A stretch of 64,000 nt of DNA, taken from positions 124,001 through 188,000 of the forward strand of contig NZ_AQQP01000011.1 in the NCBI RefSeq assembly GCF_002210165.1. The letters run 5' to 3'. Shown in pieces: positions 43,172-51,321 of the stretch. Every line of letters begins with the position of its first letter. Within the stretch, counting starts at the first letter, position 1. The notes under the pieces are model-generated. The model saw only the letters and a program-made list of their open reading frames with translations, ran no database searches and was not told the DNA's origin. The translations under genes were made by a program, and so were the position numbers. The stretch comes from Phaeobacter sp. 22II1-1F12B. GTDB taxonomy: Bacteria; Pseudomonadota; Alphaproteobacteria; Rhodobacterales; Rhodobacteraceae.

Positions 43172-43944
43172 AAGCGTTTCTGCCAGGCGTTGATTGCCTG
43201 GCTGACCCGGCTTGCCGGAATGAAGGCAAAGAGTTCTTCATCCCCAAGGCTGGCCGAGACGAAATTGATCCCGCCTGCAAGCGGCAGAATCACGCATTCC
43301 GGCTGCGCCGATCCAAGGCGCGGCTTGCCCTCGCTGCGGGCGCGCGCGGCAAATTCGGACAGGCGCACCACAAGGGCCGCGTCGCCGCCGCGCGTGTCGC
43401 CGCTTCCCTTGGTCGGCATGAATATCCATGCGATGGCAAAACCTTCGATGACCGAGAAAAAGTCGGACAGGGTGCGCGGCGCTTCGGGCGCCGGCGGCGT
43501 CAGCCCGGCCGCCTTGGCAAGCATCGCAGCCGAGCATCCGACAGCATCGGCAACCTCATGCTCGCTGCTACGCTCATAAGCAAACCGGGCCGAGCGGACA
43601 TCGCGCAGCGCGGTATTGATCTGTCCCGCCCAAAGCTGCGCCGCCGCGCGTGGTTCGACCGGGGCCGCGACCTCGGGACCATCGGGCAACCGCGTGGAAA
43701 CCAGCCGCCGGTTGGAAATCACCAGACGGATCAGCTCGTTGGCACCGTCAAACAGCGACAACCGGCGCGGCATCACGGTTTCTTCGATCTCCCGTAGCAG
43801 AACGGCAAGGATTTCATTTGCCCCGCCGTCCACGACCGAGGGCAGCCCCTGCCCCGGTTCGGCAAGACGCGTCAGAACCCGCGCGAGGCGCGAGCCGCCA
43901 GCACTGTTCTCTTCTATCGTCGCCTTGGCCACCGGTGTCGTCAT
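43168..43944 (-). CDS. Unknown protein, last gene of the kinase/GTPase operon
   Basis: A 258-residue soluble protein that I do not recognise. It has a helical start with ILAVLLREIEETVMPRRLSLFDGANELIRLVISNRRL (about 46-80), a Pro/Ala-rich middle, and a C-terminal alpha/beta part with CVILPLAGGINFVSASLGDEELFAFIPA. The RRLSLFDGA...NRRL stretch and the final beta-hairpin-like segments suggest an alpha/beta sensor or roadblock-related fold, but this is weak. It lies 12 bases after the small roadblock-like gene and is the distal end of the eight-gene operon from 52698. It is convergent with hyuB, the stop codons overlapping. Confidence 0.7.
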   Translation of the reverse strand: MTTPVAKATIEENSAGGSRLARVLTRLAEPGQGLPSVVDGGANEILAVLLREIEETVMPRRLSLFDGANELIRLVISNRRLVSTRLPDGPEVAAPVEPRAAAQLWAGQINTALRDVRSARFAYERSSEHEVADAVGCSAAMLAKAAGLTPPAPEAPRTLSDFFSVIEGFAIAWIFMPTKGSGDTRGGDAALVVRLSEFAARARSEGKPRLGSAQPECVILPLAGGINFVSASLGDEELFAFIPASRVSQAINAWQKRF

Positions 43945-43956
43945 CCTGTGAAAGCC

Positions 43957-44328
43957 TTAAATATCCCGCATCGCACTGCGCGCGCCATTGGTCAGGATCG
44001 GCAGGTCCGCCGCCGAGTGGCAGACACAGCAGATCATGTCCGACGGCACCTGATCGGAGCGCACGAAGAGCTTGATCCCGTCCGGGTGAAGTACAATGGC
44101 TTCGGTAGAGAAATCCAGCGCCATATCCGCATCTCCCGAAATTGCGATGTGATCGGCCTGATCGAAACAGCGCGCGGCAAGCTTGCACAGCGCGTCGAGC
44201 TTTTCCTGTGGCCATTGATTGTCGGCGCTGACCCGCAGCACAAGCCGGGTCTGCAAATCGCCAAACGCCGCGAGAGAGCAGCTCTCTGTCGCGGCGCGCA
44301 ATGCGTCCAGACGATCTGATACAGTCAT
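43957..44328 (-). CDS. Small roadblock/LC7-like protein in the GTPase operon
   Basis: A 123-residue protein starting at 44328 with a strong GGAGG site. The order of elements fits a roadblock/longin-type fold: N-terminal helix, strand SLAAFGDLQTRLVLRVS, helix PQEKLDALCKLAARCFD, then strands EAIVLHPDGIKLFVRS and DMICCVCHS with a final helix. Roadblock proteins often act as GTPase partners (MglB with MglA), and here it lies 28 bases behind three GTPase genes. The fold assignment is my inference from the pattern. CICC-like cysteines near residue 100 are unusual. It has no membrane segment. Confidence 0.6.
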   Translation of the reverse strand: MTVSDRLDALRAATESCSLAAFGDLQTRLVLRVSADNQWPQEKLDALCKLAARCFDQADHIAISGDADMALDFSTEAIVLHPDGIKLFVRSDQVPSDMICCVCHSAADLPILTNGARSAMRDI

Positions 44329-44356
44329 GCCATGCCCTCCTCGCGGGTCGGAACCT

Positions 44357-45217
44357 TCATCTTTGCGATGCCTCCACCGGCGGCAACAGCGTGCCTTCAC
44401 GGCGCGGCAAACGCTCGGACCGGCTGCCATCCGCCCGCGCCCGGACACGTTTGGGCATGACACGCGGGCCTTCCGCTTCGGCGGGGGCGGCCACGGGTTC
44501 AACAACCTCTGGAGCGGTCGCTTCCGCATCCTCGGTCGTGCCTTGCGCGGTTTTCAGCAGCATTTCGACCAGATGCTCGGTAAAGGCCGCAGCTCCGCTG
44601 GCGTTCCATGCTTCGGCATCCTCGCCCGCCTGAAGCGCCGAGATCAACGAAACCGGGTAGATCGCCGCAAATAGATCGCCGGTCTCCTTGCGCAGACGTC
44701 CCAAGACCCGGGCGCGGTCACGTTCATTGGTCAGCTTGTCGATCTGGGTGACAAGCAGCAGGCTGTCGCCACGGATCTGGTCGCGGACCTCTTTCCATGT
44801 TGCCGCTTCGGACTGGCGCCACGCCTGCGTCGCATGGGTACACCAGACCACGTGATCGGCTTCGCCCAGCACCGGCTGCCAGACCTCCGAGGACATGTTG
44901 GGGTCCGAGATCCCCGGCATGTCGATAAGATCACAAAGATGAAGTGTTTCGGATTCCATTGACAGGCGGATCAGCCGGGTTTCCTCAAGATCGACGAGGT
45001 CGAGATCGTCAATATCGAAAGGGATTTCGGTACCGTCATGCCGCTGCATCACCGCGGCCTCTGGCCCGTAGGTGATCCAGACGGGCGGCAGTCGCGTGGC
45101 CGTCACCTTGGTCGGCAACGGGCTGGCCCCAAGCAGCAGGTTCGACAGGGTACTCTTGCCGGCGCTGAATTCCCCCATCAGGGCCAGTCGGGGCTTGCGT
45201 TCGGGCATGTCGTCCAT
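44357..45217 (-). CDS. Dynamin-type GTPase C (286 aa)
   Basis: P-loop GTPase of the Dynamin_N group. G1 is LMGEFSAGKSTL, switch 1 threonine lies in KVTATRLPP, G3 is LIDMPGISDP, and G4 is VTQIDKL (T/NQxD variant). A C-terminal tail (about 225-286) is Ala/Glu/Pro- and then Arg-rich (VMPKRVRARADGSRSERLPRR), a possible membrane or partner contact. The start at 45217 follows AGAGGAA; an earlier ATG at 45250 overlaps the preceding gene and lacks a site. It is short for a dynamin, with no long stalk, so it may pair with the larger GTPase B immediately upstream. Confidence 0.82.
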   Translation of the reverse strand: MDDMPERKPRLALMGEFSAGKSTLSNLLLGASPLPTKVTATRLPPVWITYGPEAAVMQRHDGTEIPFDIDDLDLVDLEETRLIRLSMESETLHLCDLIDMPGISDPNMSSEVWQPVLGEADHVVWCTHATQAWRQSEAATWKEVRDQIRGDSLLLVTQIDKLTNERDRARVLGRLRKETGDLFAAIYPVSLISALQAGEDAEAWNASGAAAFTEHLVEMLLKTAQGTTEDAEATAPEVVEPVAAPAEAEGPRVMPKRVRARADGSRSERLPRREGTLLPPVEASQR

Positions 45218-45239
45218 TCTTGGCAGTTCCTCTGTCGTG

Positions 45240-47306
45240 TCAGGCGGCATATTGGGTCAGGGTGTCGAGCGCATGCTGAAGCTGGCTCTGACGCTGTGCC
45301 TGTTCGCCATCGACAAACAGTTTTTGTAGATCGCCGGGACGGGTCTGCCCGGCGCATAATTCGTCAAGGATATCGCTTTGCTCGGCGAGGAATTCGTCAA
45401 GCGCGGCAAGTGCAGCGTCGCGCACCTCGGCGGTCTGGACCGATTTCAGCTGGTTCATGAAATCCTCGGTCTCGGCGGCGATAAGCAGTTGGAACTTAGA
45501 GGCAAATGCCTTGTACCCGCGCGTCCTGCGCCACCACGATTTCCACCAGCCGTCCCGGAAATCGAGCGCGATGGTCTGGCCCAGCGCGACAGGTGCCGGT
45601 GTATCCGGGGCCATCGGCACGCCCATCTGGATACCGCCCACCGCCGATCCGAAGGCCGCGAAATACAGCTCGGCCATATCCTCGACCACGGATTCGAAAC
45701 TGGTGTTGGTCAGCGTCTGCGCGCGCGTGCCAAAGACCGTAAAGGCCGACCGCAGCAACATCCGAAGCCCTGTCGGGCTGTATTCCCAAAGCTCATTTTC
45801 ACCGTAGCTTTCCAGATGGCTGATCAGCGAATGGGTCGCGCGCTGGATAAAGGTGGCATGGGCGCGGTCTGCCCGGTTCTGATAGTTCTCGATCAGCGCC
45901 GAAAATTCGCGGCGAAGGTTGTCGCGGTGGCGTTGCGCGATGGCATCAAAGCGCTGTCGCGCCTCGGCCGGCGGAAGGGTGTCTTCGCCCGACTGGCCCT
46001 CGATCGTGATGGTTTCGGCGACTTTCAGGCTGCTGGCGACCGTCACGGCGGAATTGGCCACCTTGGCAAGCAGCGCCTCACCGCTTTCCGACACGATCCG
46101 CTCCGAGATCAGGCGGAACAGCGCGGGCACACCGGAGAGCTCCCAGATCATCTCGGCCGGGGACCCGTGGGTTTCGCTTCCGTCCAGCGCGACATCCGCA
46201 TAGTTCAGCAGAGCGTCGGAGCTTAGCTGAGACATGTTCTGCAGCCCGCCCGATAGAACCTTGTTGGCCCAGTAGGCGCTGCCGAATACAATCTCGGCCT
46301 CGGTCGGGCCGTTCTGATCGATCAGGGTCTGGCGAATGCTCGCCTCGATCTCGGGGATCTGTTCGCCGGGGTTCTGCAATTCGTCGATGCGATTGACAAA
46401 GATCAGCACGTCGCGGGATTTCAGGTTGGAAATCAGCCGGATAAGTCCCATGTCGACCGATGTCAGCGCCTGGTGCGCCGACAGAACGACGACACACAAG
46501 CGGCTTTCGCGGATCGCCTGAATGGTCACCTGCTCGCGCATCATGAAGGTATCGTTGACGCCGGGCGTGTCGCGCAGGCACATGCGAAACGGAACGGTTT
46601 CGCAGTTCAGATACAGGTCGGCAGAGCGGGTGATATCGGCAAACCGGCCCTGGTCTTCGTCCGTGTCCCCATCGCCGAACTCAAGATCGAAATCATCGCC
46701 GAGGCAGATGTAGCGTTCGACGAGGTTCTTGTCGAAAAAGCCGTATTCGTGTTCCTGCCCCAGAAGCAGTTCGAACTTGCGGCCAAGTCGCTTGCGCGAT
46801 TTCTCCCGCATGGCCTCAATCTGTTCGCGGATCTGTTCAAGCTCGCTCTCGGCCCCTGCCCGTCCGGCGAGTTCACCGATGCGACCGCCTTTGGTCAGCA
46901 GCCGGTCCCATTCATCCTCGGTCATGAACTTGAATCGTGCGCCGATTTCCGAGCGCGCGCTGCCCGGTGTCAGGTGAAGCGAAGTGACCACCGATGTCCA
47001 CGGGTTCACATCCGACGGCAAAAGATCGGACCAGCCCGCCATGGCATTGACCAGCGAGGTCTTGCCCGATTTGACCTGCCCCAGAAGCGTGATCGAAGGT
47101 TCGAATTCAGCCAGCTGACGGCGCATCCGCTCAACGGAACGGTTGCTGTTTTCCCCCGCCAGTTCAGACAGATCATCCAGCGCCTGCCCAAGCTGGGCAA
47201 TCCGGTCGGAAAAATCCGACAGTTCTTCGAGACCGGCACCAAGAAAATCCGATCGTTGCGTCCCGCGGAGCTTTCTGGCCGAGTCGAAACTGGTGGGACT
47301 ATTCAT
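45240..47306 (-). CDS. Dynamin-type GTPase B (688 aa)
   Basis: A 688-residue dynamin-like protein. G1 is LLGQVKSGKTSLVNA (about residue 59-73), G3 is RDTPGVND, and G4 is FVNRIDEL. A helical region lies between G1 and G3 (ELEQIREQIEAMREKSRKRLGRK). Residues after about 440 form a long helical stalk-like part, with Trp/Arg-rich DGWWKSWWRRTRGYKAF (about 595) as a likely membrane-contact segment. The start at 47306 (MNSPTSFDS) has AAGG 7 bases upstream; the open frame extends to 47531 but runs into GTPase A. The 136-base gap from GTPase A may hold an internal promoter. Confidence 0.85.
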   Translation of the reverse strand: MNSPTSFDSARKLRGTQRSDFLGAGLEELSDFSDRIAQLGQALDDLSELAGENSNRSVERMRRQLAEFEPSITLLGQVKSGKTSLVNAMAGWSDLLPSDVNPWTSVVTSLHLTPGSARSEIGARFKFMTEDEWDRLLTKGGRIGELAGRAGAESELEQIREQIEAMREKSRKRLGRKFELLLGQEHEYGFFDKNLVERYICLGDDFDLEFGDGDTDEDQGRFADITRSADLYLNCETVPFRMCLRDTPGVNDTFMMREQVTIQAIRESRLCVVVLSAHQALTSVDMGLIRLISNLKSRDVLIFVNRIDELQNPGEQIPEIEASIRQTLIDQNGPTEAEIVFGSAYWANKVLSGGLQNMSQLSSDALLNYADVALDGSETHGSPAEMIWELSGVPALFRLISERIVSESGEALLAKVANSAVTVASSLKVAETITIEGQSGEDTLPPAEARQRFDAIAQRHRDNLRREFSALIENYQNRADRAHATFIQRATHSLISHLESYGENELWEYSPTGLRMLLRSAFTVFGTRAQTLTNTSFESVVEDMAELYFAAFGSAVGGIQMGVPMAPDTPAPVALGQTIALDFRDGWWKSWWRRTRGYKAFASKFQLLIAAETEDFMNQLKSVQTAEVRDAALAALDEFLAEQSDILDELCAGQTRPGDLQKLFVDGEQAQRQSQLQHALDTLTQYAA

Positions 47307-47442
47307 TACTTTGCCTTGCTTCATACGGTATGGCGTTGATCTTTCAGGGTTTCCCCTTTTGCGCGAACCTCCCAAGCTCTCAGTCTCAGCCCTTTTCGTT
47401 ACCAAACTATGTTTGAAATGAGGCCTATCCGAGGCAGAGGCC

Positions 47443-48669
47443 CTAGGACTGTATCGGCGTGCCCGCCGCGTGAGCGATTTCCTTTTTGAGTTGCAACAAG
47501 AGCGTGACCGCATCCACCGCCGCGTCTTCATCGCGTTCCAGCTGAAACAGCAGCATCATTTCGGCGCTGTCTTCGGTATCAAGCTGCAGATCCTGCGCCA
47601 TCAGGTCGCGCGGATCAGTCGCCTGAAGCATCTCGGCAAGACGGTTGGCCGATTCCACGCATTTGTTGAGGATCTTCTCGGCCTGCGGCTCTTTCTGGTT
47701 CGCATACTCGGCCAGCATGTCATTTGCGCAGTCCTGCAGCAGCTTGAGCGCGCTCGCCAGGGTCGGGTCCTTGCCCTTGCCGCCGGGCTTGACCGCAGCG
47801 GGACGCACATCGGTGTTACTTGCAGGCAGGTTTACGATCCGGTCGGCTTCGCGCACGAACTTGTTCAGCAGCATCTGCGCCTGATCCATGTCCGCGGTAC
47901 GGCCGTTTTCGATCTGCTGCGACACGCCCGACATCAGGTGTTCACCGCCGCTCGATTTCCACAGCGCGTGGTTCAGCTTCGCCCCAGCGGTGCGCGCAGT
48001 GATCGCCTGTTCCGTGGCAATCGGGTAGAGACATAGGAATTCTTCGGAAACGATGGGCTCCAGCTCTTCGATACGTTGTTGCAGCACGCCACGCATCATC
48101 TGCCGGTCGGCCATCGTCAGAACGAGAAAGCTGTGGTCCTTGATATCATCCGGCACCCCGGCCCACAGCCGCTGTTCGGTTTCGTCAAAGCTCTCGGTAC
48201 ACCACAGGACGATATCGGCCCATTGGGTGATCCAGTTGACCATCGAGGCCTGATGCCCCGCGTTATCTGTCAGCCCCACTTCGACGAAGTTCTGACGCAG
48301 CAGGGAATCGTCATCAAGTTCCAGCCGGGCCCGCACCGTATTTTCCGGCACGTCGTTCGCCTGGAATTCGCCGCTGCGCCGGATGCAGGTACCATCGTCG
48401 AGTTCAAACAGGGAGCGCGGCTTGAGACCGTGCGCGATTTCGATCACCGGAATGTCCTGCACCCTCGGGATCGCCTGCTGGCCCAGCAACATGTTGATCA
48501 GCGCGGATTTACCGCTGCCGGGCATGCCGACCACGGCCACCTGAACGGGCTTGCGGAGATGGTCGAGGAGCCGGGTGCCCCACTGGTGAAACTCACTCGG
48601 AAAGACATCGCCTTCGAGCGCGGATTGAAGACGTTGAACGACGGGCTCTAGGGGATGGCTCACCGTCAC
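47443..48669 (-). CDS. Dynamin-type GTPase A (408 aa)
   Basis: GTPase of 408 residues. G1 is VVGMPGSGKSALIN, switch/G3 is replaced by GLTDNAGHQ (DNAG instead of DxPG), and the G4 position shows VLTMADRQM, without a clear NKxD, so guanine specificity or activity is uncertain. The C-terminal half is helical and acidic, ending with ELERDEDAAVDAVTLLLQL. It starts at GTG, overlapping the phosphatase stop by four bases (GTGA), so it is tightly coupled to PP2C. The pairing of a phosphatase and an atypical GTPase suggests a phosphorylation-controlled switch. Confidence 0.78.
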   Translation of the reverse strand: MTVSHPLEPVVQRLQSALEGDVFPSEFHQWGTRLLDHLRKPVQVAVVGMPGSGKSALINMLLGQQAIPRVQDIPVIEIAHGLKPRSLFELDDGTCIRRSGEFQANDVPENTVRARLELDDDSLLRQNFVEVGLTDNAGHQASMVNWITQWADIVLWCTESFDETEQRLWAGVPDDIKDHSFLVLTMADRQMMRGVLQQRIEELEPIVSEEFLCLYPIATEQAITARTAGAKLNHALWKSSGGEHLMSGVSQQIENGRTADMDQAQMLLNKFVREADRIVNLPASNTDVRPAAVKPGGKGKDPTLASALKLLQDCANDMLAEYANQKEPQAEKILNKCVESANRLAEMLQATDPRDLMAQDLQLDTEDSAEMMLLFQLERDEDAAVDAVTLLLQLKKEIAHAAGTPIQS

Positions 48670-49613
48670 GCGGATTTCTCCATCGATAGCCGATAGGTCA
48701 TCACGTTCCGCGAGCTTGCCTTGGACGAGCTGGCCATGAAGGCAAAACCGTTTCTGTTTCGCACGACGCGCTGTTCAGTGCCCTGCATGGCACCGACAGA
48801 GACGGTCGGCTCTTCGATCGCTTCGCGCTTTTCGCTGACGCGGATCACGCAGACCGAGATATTGTCTTGATCAGGGTCGTCGAGCGCTTCGATCTCGCGC
48901 AGAAGCACGGTGCCGATTTCGGCGCTGCTTCGGTCGGCATGGGCCGCGATCAGGTTTGAAATCTCCTGATCCGCAAGGAATTGCAGACCGTCGCTGGCGA
49001 CCACGACGATATCGTCGGGGTAAAGCCGGACAGGTTCCGCCGGGCAGTCGATCTGCGCGATGGGACCACCGATCAGCACCGAAGTCAGGCAGTTTCGATC
49101 CGGGTGTAGCGCGCCCTGACGCGAATCCAGAAGCCCGTTGTCGACCATGTAATTGATCTGCGGACCCATCGAATGGTCTTCGTTCAGCCGGGCAAGCTGA
49201 CCGTCGCGGAACAGGTAAAGCGGTGAATCCCCGACGGAAATCCAGTGCAGACTGTCCCCCATCAGGACCGGGGCGACCAGCGTGGTGCCCATGCCTTCGG
49301 TTTCGGGGTTCTGCTCGGCATGAAAGCGGAGGCATTCATTCGCCCCAAGCACAGCGTTGCGCAGGATGTCCCCGATACCGGTCAGGCAATCCGGGTCGCC
49401 GCCCTTGAATTTCAGCTCGCTGAAAACCTCGGTCACGGCGATCTTGCTGGCGATGTCGCCGGCCGCATGACCGCCCATTCCATCGGCAAGGACCGCAAAG
49501 CCCATACCAACACCAACCGGGAAGTCACAGGCGATTGAATCTTCCTGATATTCCCGACGTCCCCGGCTTTGCGCCGAGGCCGCCTCGTAACTCAGCTCAG
49601 CCAAAGGATACAT
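48666..49613 (-). CDS. PP2C-family Ser/Thr protein phosphatase
   Basis: A 315-residue metal-dependent phosphatase. Motifs in order: R20-E21-x2-E24-D25 (GRREYQEDS), D44-G45 (VLADGMGGHAAGD), GTTLVAPVL, WISVGDSPLYLF, VVVASDGLQFL and the last metal aspartate in DPDQDNISVCVI. A 60-residue C-terminal extension is of unknown use. I use the ATG at 49613 (MYPLAELSYE), which overlaps the FHA gene end by 17 bases. It is cytoplasmic with no anchor. With the kinase and FHA genes it forms a phosphorylation writer/reader/eraser set and presumably reverses the kinase. Confidence 0.92.
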   Translation of the reverse strand: MYPLAELSYEAASAQSRGRREYQEDSIACDFPVGVGMGFAVLADGMGGHAAGDIASKIAVTEVFSELKFKGGDPDCLTGIGDILRNAVLGANECLRFHAEQNPETEGMGTTLVAPVLMGDSLHWISVGDSPLYLFRDGQLARLNEDHSMGPQINYMVDNGLLDSRQGALHPDRNCLTSVLIGGPIAQIDCPAEPVRLYPDDIVVVASDGLQFLADQEISNLIAAHADRSSAEIGTVLLREIEALDDPDQDNISVCVIRVSEKREAIEEPTVSVGAMQGTEQRVVRNRNGFAFMASSSKASSRNVMTYRLSMEKSA

Positions 49614-51309
49614 GTCGCGGCTTATCCTCTTGAGATGCGGTCCAGTCGAAATCCTTGCCACAGAGGGCCACGAAACGCAGCGTTGTCTCGCCGATCCGGA
49701 TCAGGTTGCCGGTGTCGAGCTCTTCGGTGCTGAGCACGGGGCGGTTGTTGAGACGCACGAGGTTCGCCTTGCCGCCATGGCCAAGGTAGAATTTCCGGCT
49801 TTCCGCGTCATAGGCCACGGCCGCGTGGTTGGCCCGCGAGATCGAGTTGTCGCCGAAATCCAGCCGCACGGCCTGATCTTCGCCGCGACCGATCTGTGCC
49901 ACGCCGTTTTGCAGCGTAAAGCAGGTGCCGCGTCCGGGACCGTTGACGATGATCAGCCAGCCGACCGGGAATTCCGCCTGGGTAGAGCGCGGTGCCGGGC
50001 TTTCGGCAAAGGGATCAGCCGCCTGGGTTTCGTTGTTGCTGAACCCGAGGAGCCGGGTTTTGACACGACCCGCACGGCGCGATGCGCGTCCAGCCGCTGG
50101 GGCCGGCACATCGACCGGGGAGGCTTCGGCCACGGGTTCCGCGACCTTCGGTTGTTCAGGCATTGCCCGGCGCAGGCGCGCAGGTTGCGGTGCCTCGGCG
50201 GCTTCGCGCGGCGCGGGCGCACGGACCGGGCGCGGGATGGCGCCGGTCCAGCCATTGTCCATCGGGGCGCTGGCCTGCGGTTCTTCTTCGTCGTACTCCG
50301 GTTCCTGTACCTTGGCTTCCATCGCAGCAAAGCGGCGCATCAATGCGGCGCGGCGCTCTTCATCGGTGCTTTCCGGTGTAACCTGCTCGGCGACGGGCTC
50401 GGGCTTGACGGTTTCTGCAACCGGCTGAGGCTCGGATGGTTCTTCTTCGACCGCGAGGGTTTCCGCCTCTTCGGCTTCGTCCTCTTCGTCGAGAGCGTAG
50501 TCGGATGTCTCTTCCTCGGCAGCAGCTTCGGTTTCCTCACGCTGGGCGGAGAGAACCGACATGATACCCGCGTTGATGGCGCTGTCGTCTTCTTCGTCGA
50601 GTTCGGGTTCGAATTCATCCGCTTCGAATTCCAGCGTCTCGTCAGCCATCTCGGCTTCGATCTCGGCGTGCTCTTCGACGGAGGCTTCCTCGGCTTCAAG
50701 GGTTTCTTCTTCGACGAAGGCTTCTTCTTCGTCAAAGCTGCCCTCTTCCGCGAGGCTCATTTCTTCTTCGGGTTCGTCATCGGTTTCCGCGACGATCCGG
50801 TCGAGGGTGCGGGTGAATTCGTCCTCGGCCTCTTCGAGTTCGTCCACCTCTTCGTCGAACATGTCAAAGTCGTAGTCCGCGTCTTCCTGACCGGCTTCGT
50901 CCGTGTCATCGAGATCGCTGAACAGGCCCTCTTCGGGCTCTTTAGCAGTTTCCTCGACTTCCTGAGCGGTCACTTCCGGCGCTGCGACGCCTTCCACTTC
51001 TTCGACGCCTTCGACGAGCTGCTCTTCTTCCTGAACGATATCTTCCCCGACCGCAGGCGCCTTTGCAGCGGGGGTGTCCCGGAGCATGCCGCTCAACCGG
51101 GCCGCGTCAAATTCAAAGGAGTCGATGTCGCGGCGGGTGACCTTGTCGCGGGGGACAAGCTCCTGCTCACGGTCGCGGATCACGTCGGATAGCGGCGCGA
51201 TGAATTCTTCGGAAAGGACAAGCGTTGAATTCGCCCTTCCGGTGCCGGCCTGCCCGCTGGCTGCGGCCTGCGCACGTTTCTCAGAAATAATGTCTCGAAT
51301 GAATTTCAT
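49597..51309 (-). CDS. FHA-domain protein with long acidic linker
   Basis: A 570-residue phosphothreonine-binding scaffold. Residues 1-80 form a conserved-looking basic/helical lead (MKFIRDIISEKRAQ). Residues about 88-317 are very rich in Glu and Asp and predicted disordered. Residues 330-450 are Pro/Ala/Arg-rich. The FHA domain occupies about 451-550, with G474-R475, S491, H495 and N521 at the phosphate-binding positions. The N-terminal and linker threonines are plausible targets of the adjacent kinase. It lies 12 bases after the kinase gene. The pronounced acidic composition is unlike the neighbours. Confidence 0.9.
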   Translation of the reverse strand: MKFIRDIISEKRAQAAASGQAGTGRANSTLVLSEEFIAPLSDVIRDREQELVPRDKVTRRDIDSFEFDAARLSGMLRDTPAAKAPAVGEDIVQEEEQLVEGVEEVEGVAAPEVTAQEVEETAKEPEEGLFSDLDDTDEAGQEDADYDFDMFDEEVDELEEAEDEFTRTLDRIVAETDDEPEEEMSLAEEGSFDEEEAFVEEETLEAEEASVEEHAEIEAEMADETLEFEADEFEPELDEEDDSAINAGIMSVLSAQREETEAAAEEETSDYALDEEDEAEEAETLAVEEEPSEPQPVAETVKPEPVAEQVTPESTDEERRAALMRRFAAMEAKVQEPEYDEEEPQASAPMDNGWTGAIPRPVRAPAPREAAEAPQPARLRRAMPEQPKVAEPVAEASPVDVPAPAAGRASRRAGRVKTRLLGFSNNETQAADPFAESPAPRSTQAEFPVGWLIIVNGPGRGTCFTLQNGVAQIGRGEDQAVRLDFGDNSISRANHAAVAYDAESRKFYLGHGGKANLVRLNNRPVLSTEELDTGNLIRIGETTLRFVALCGKDFDWTASQEDKPRHVSFG

Positions 51310-51321
51310 GCTTCGTATCCT

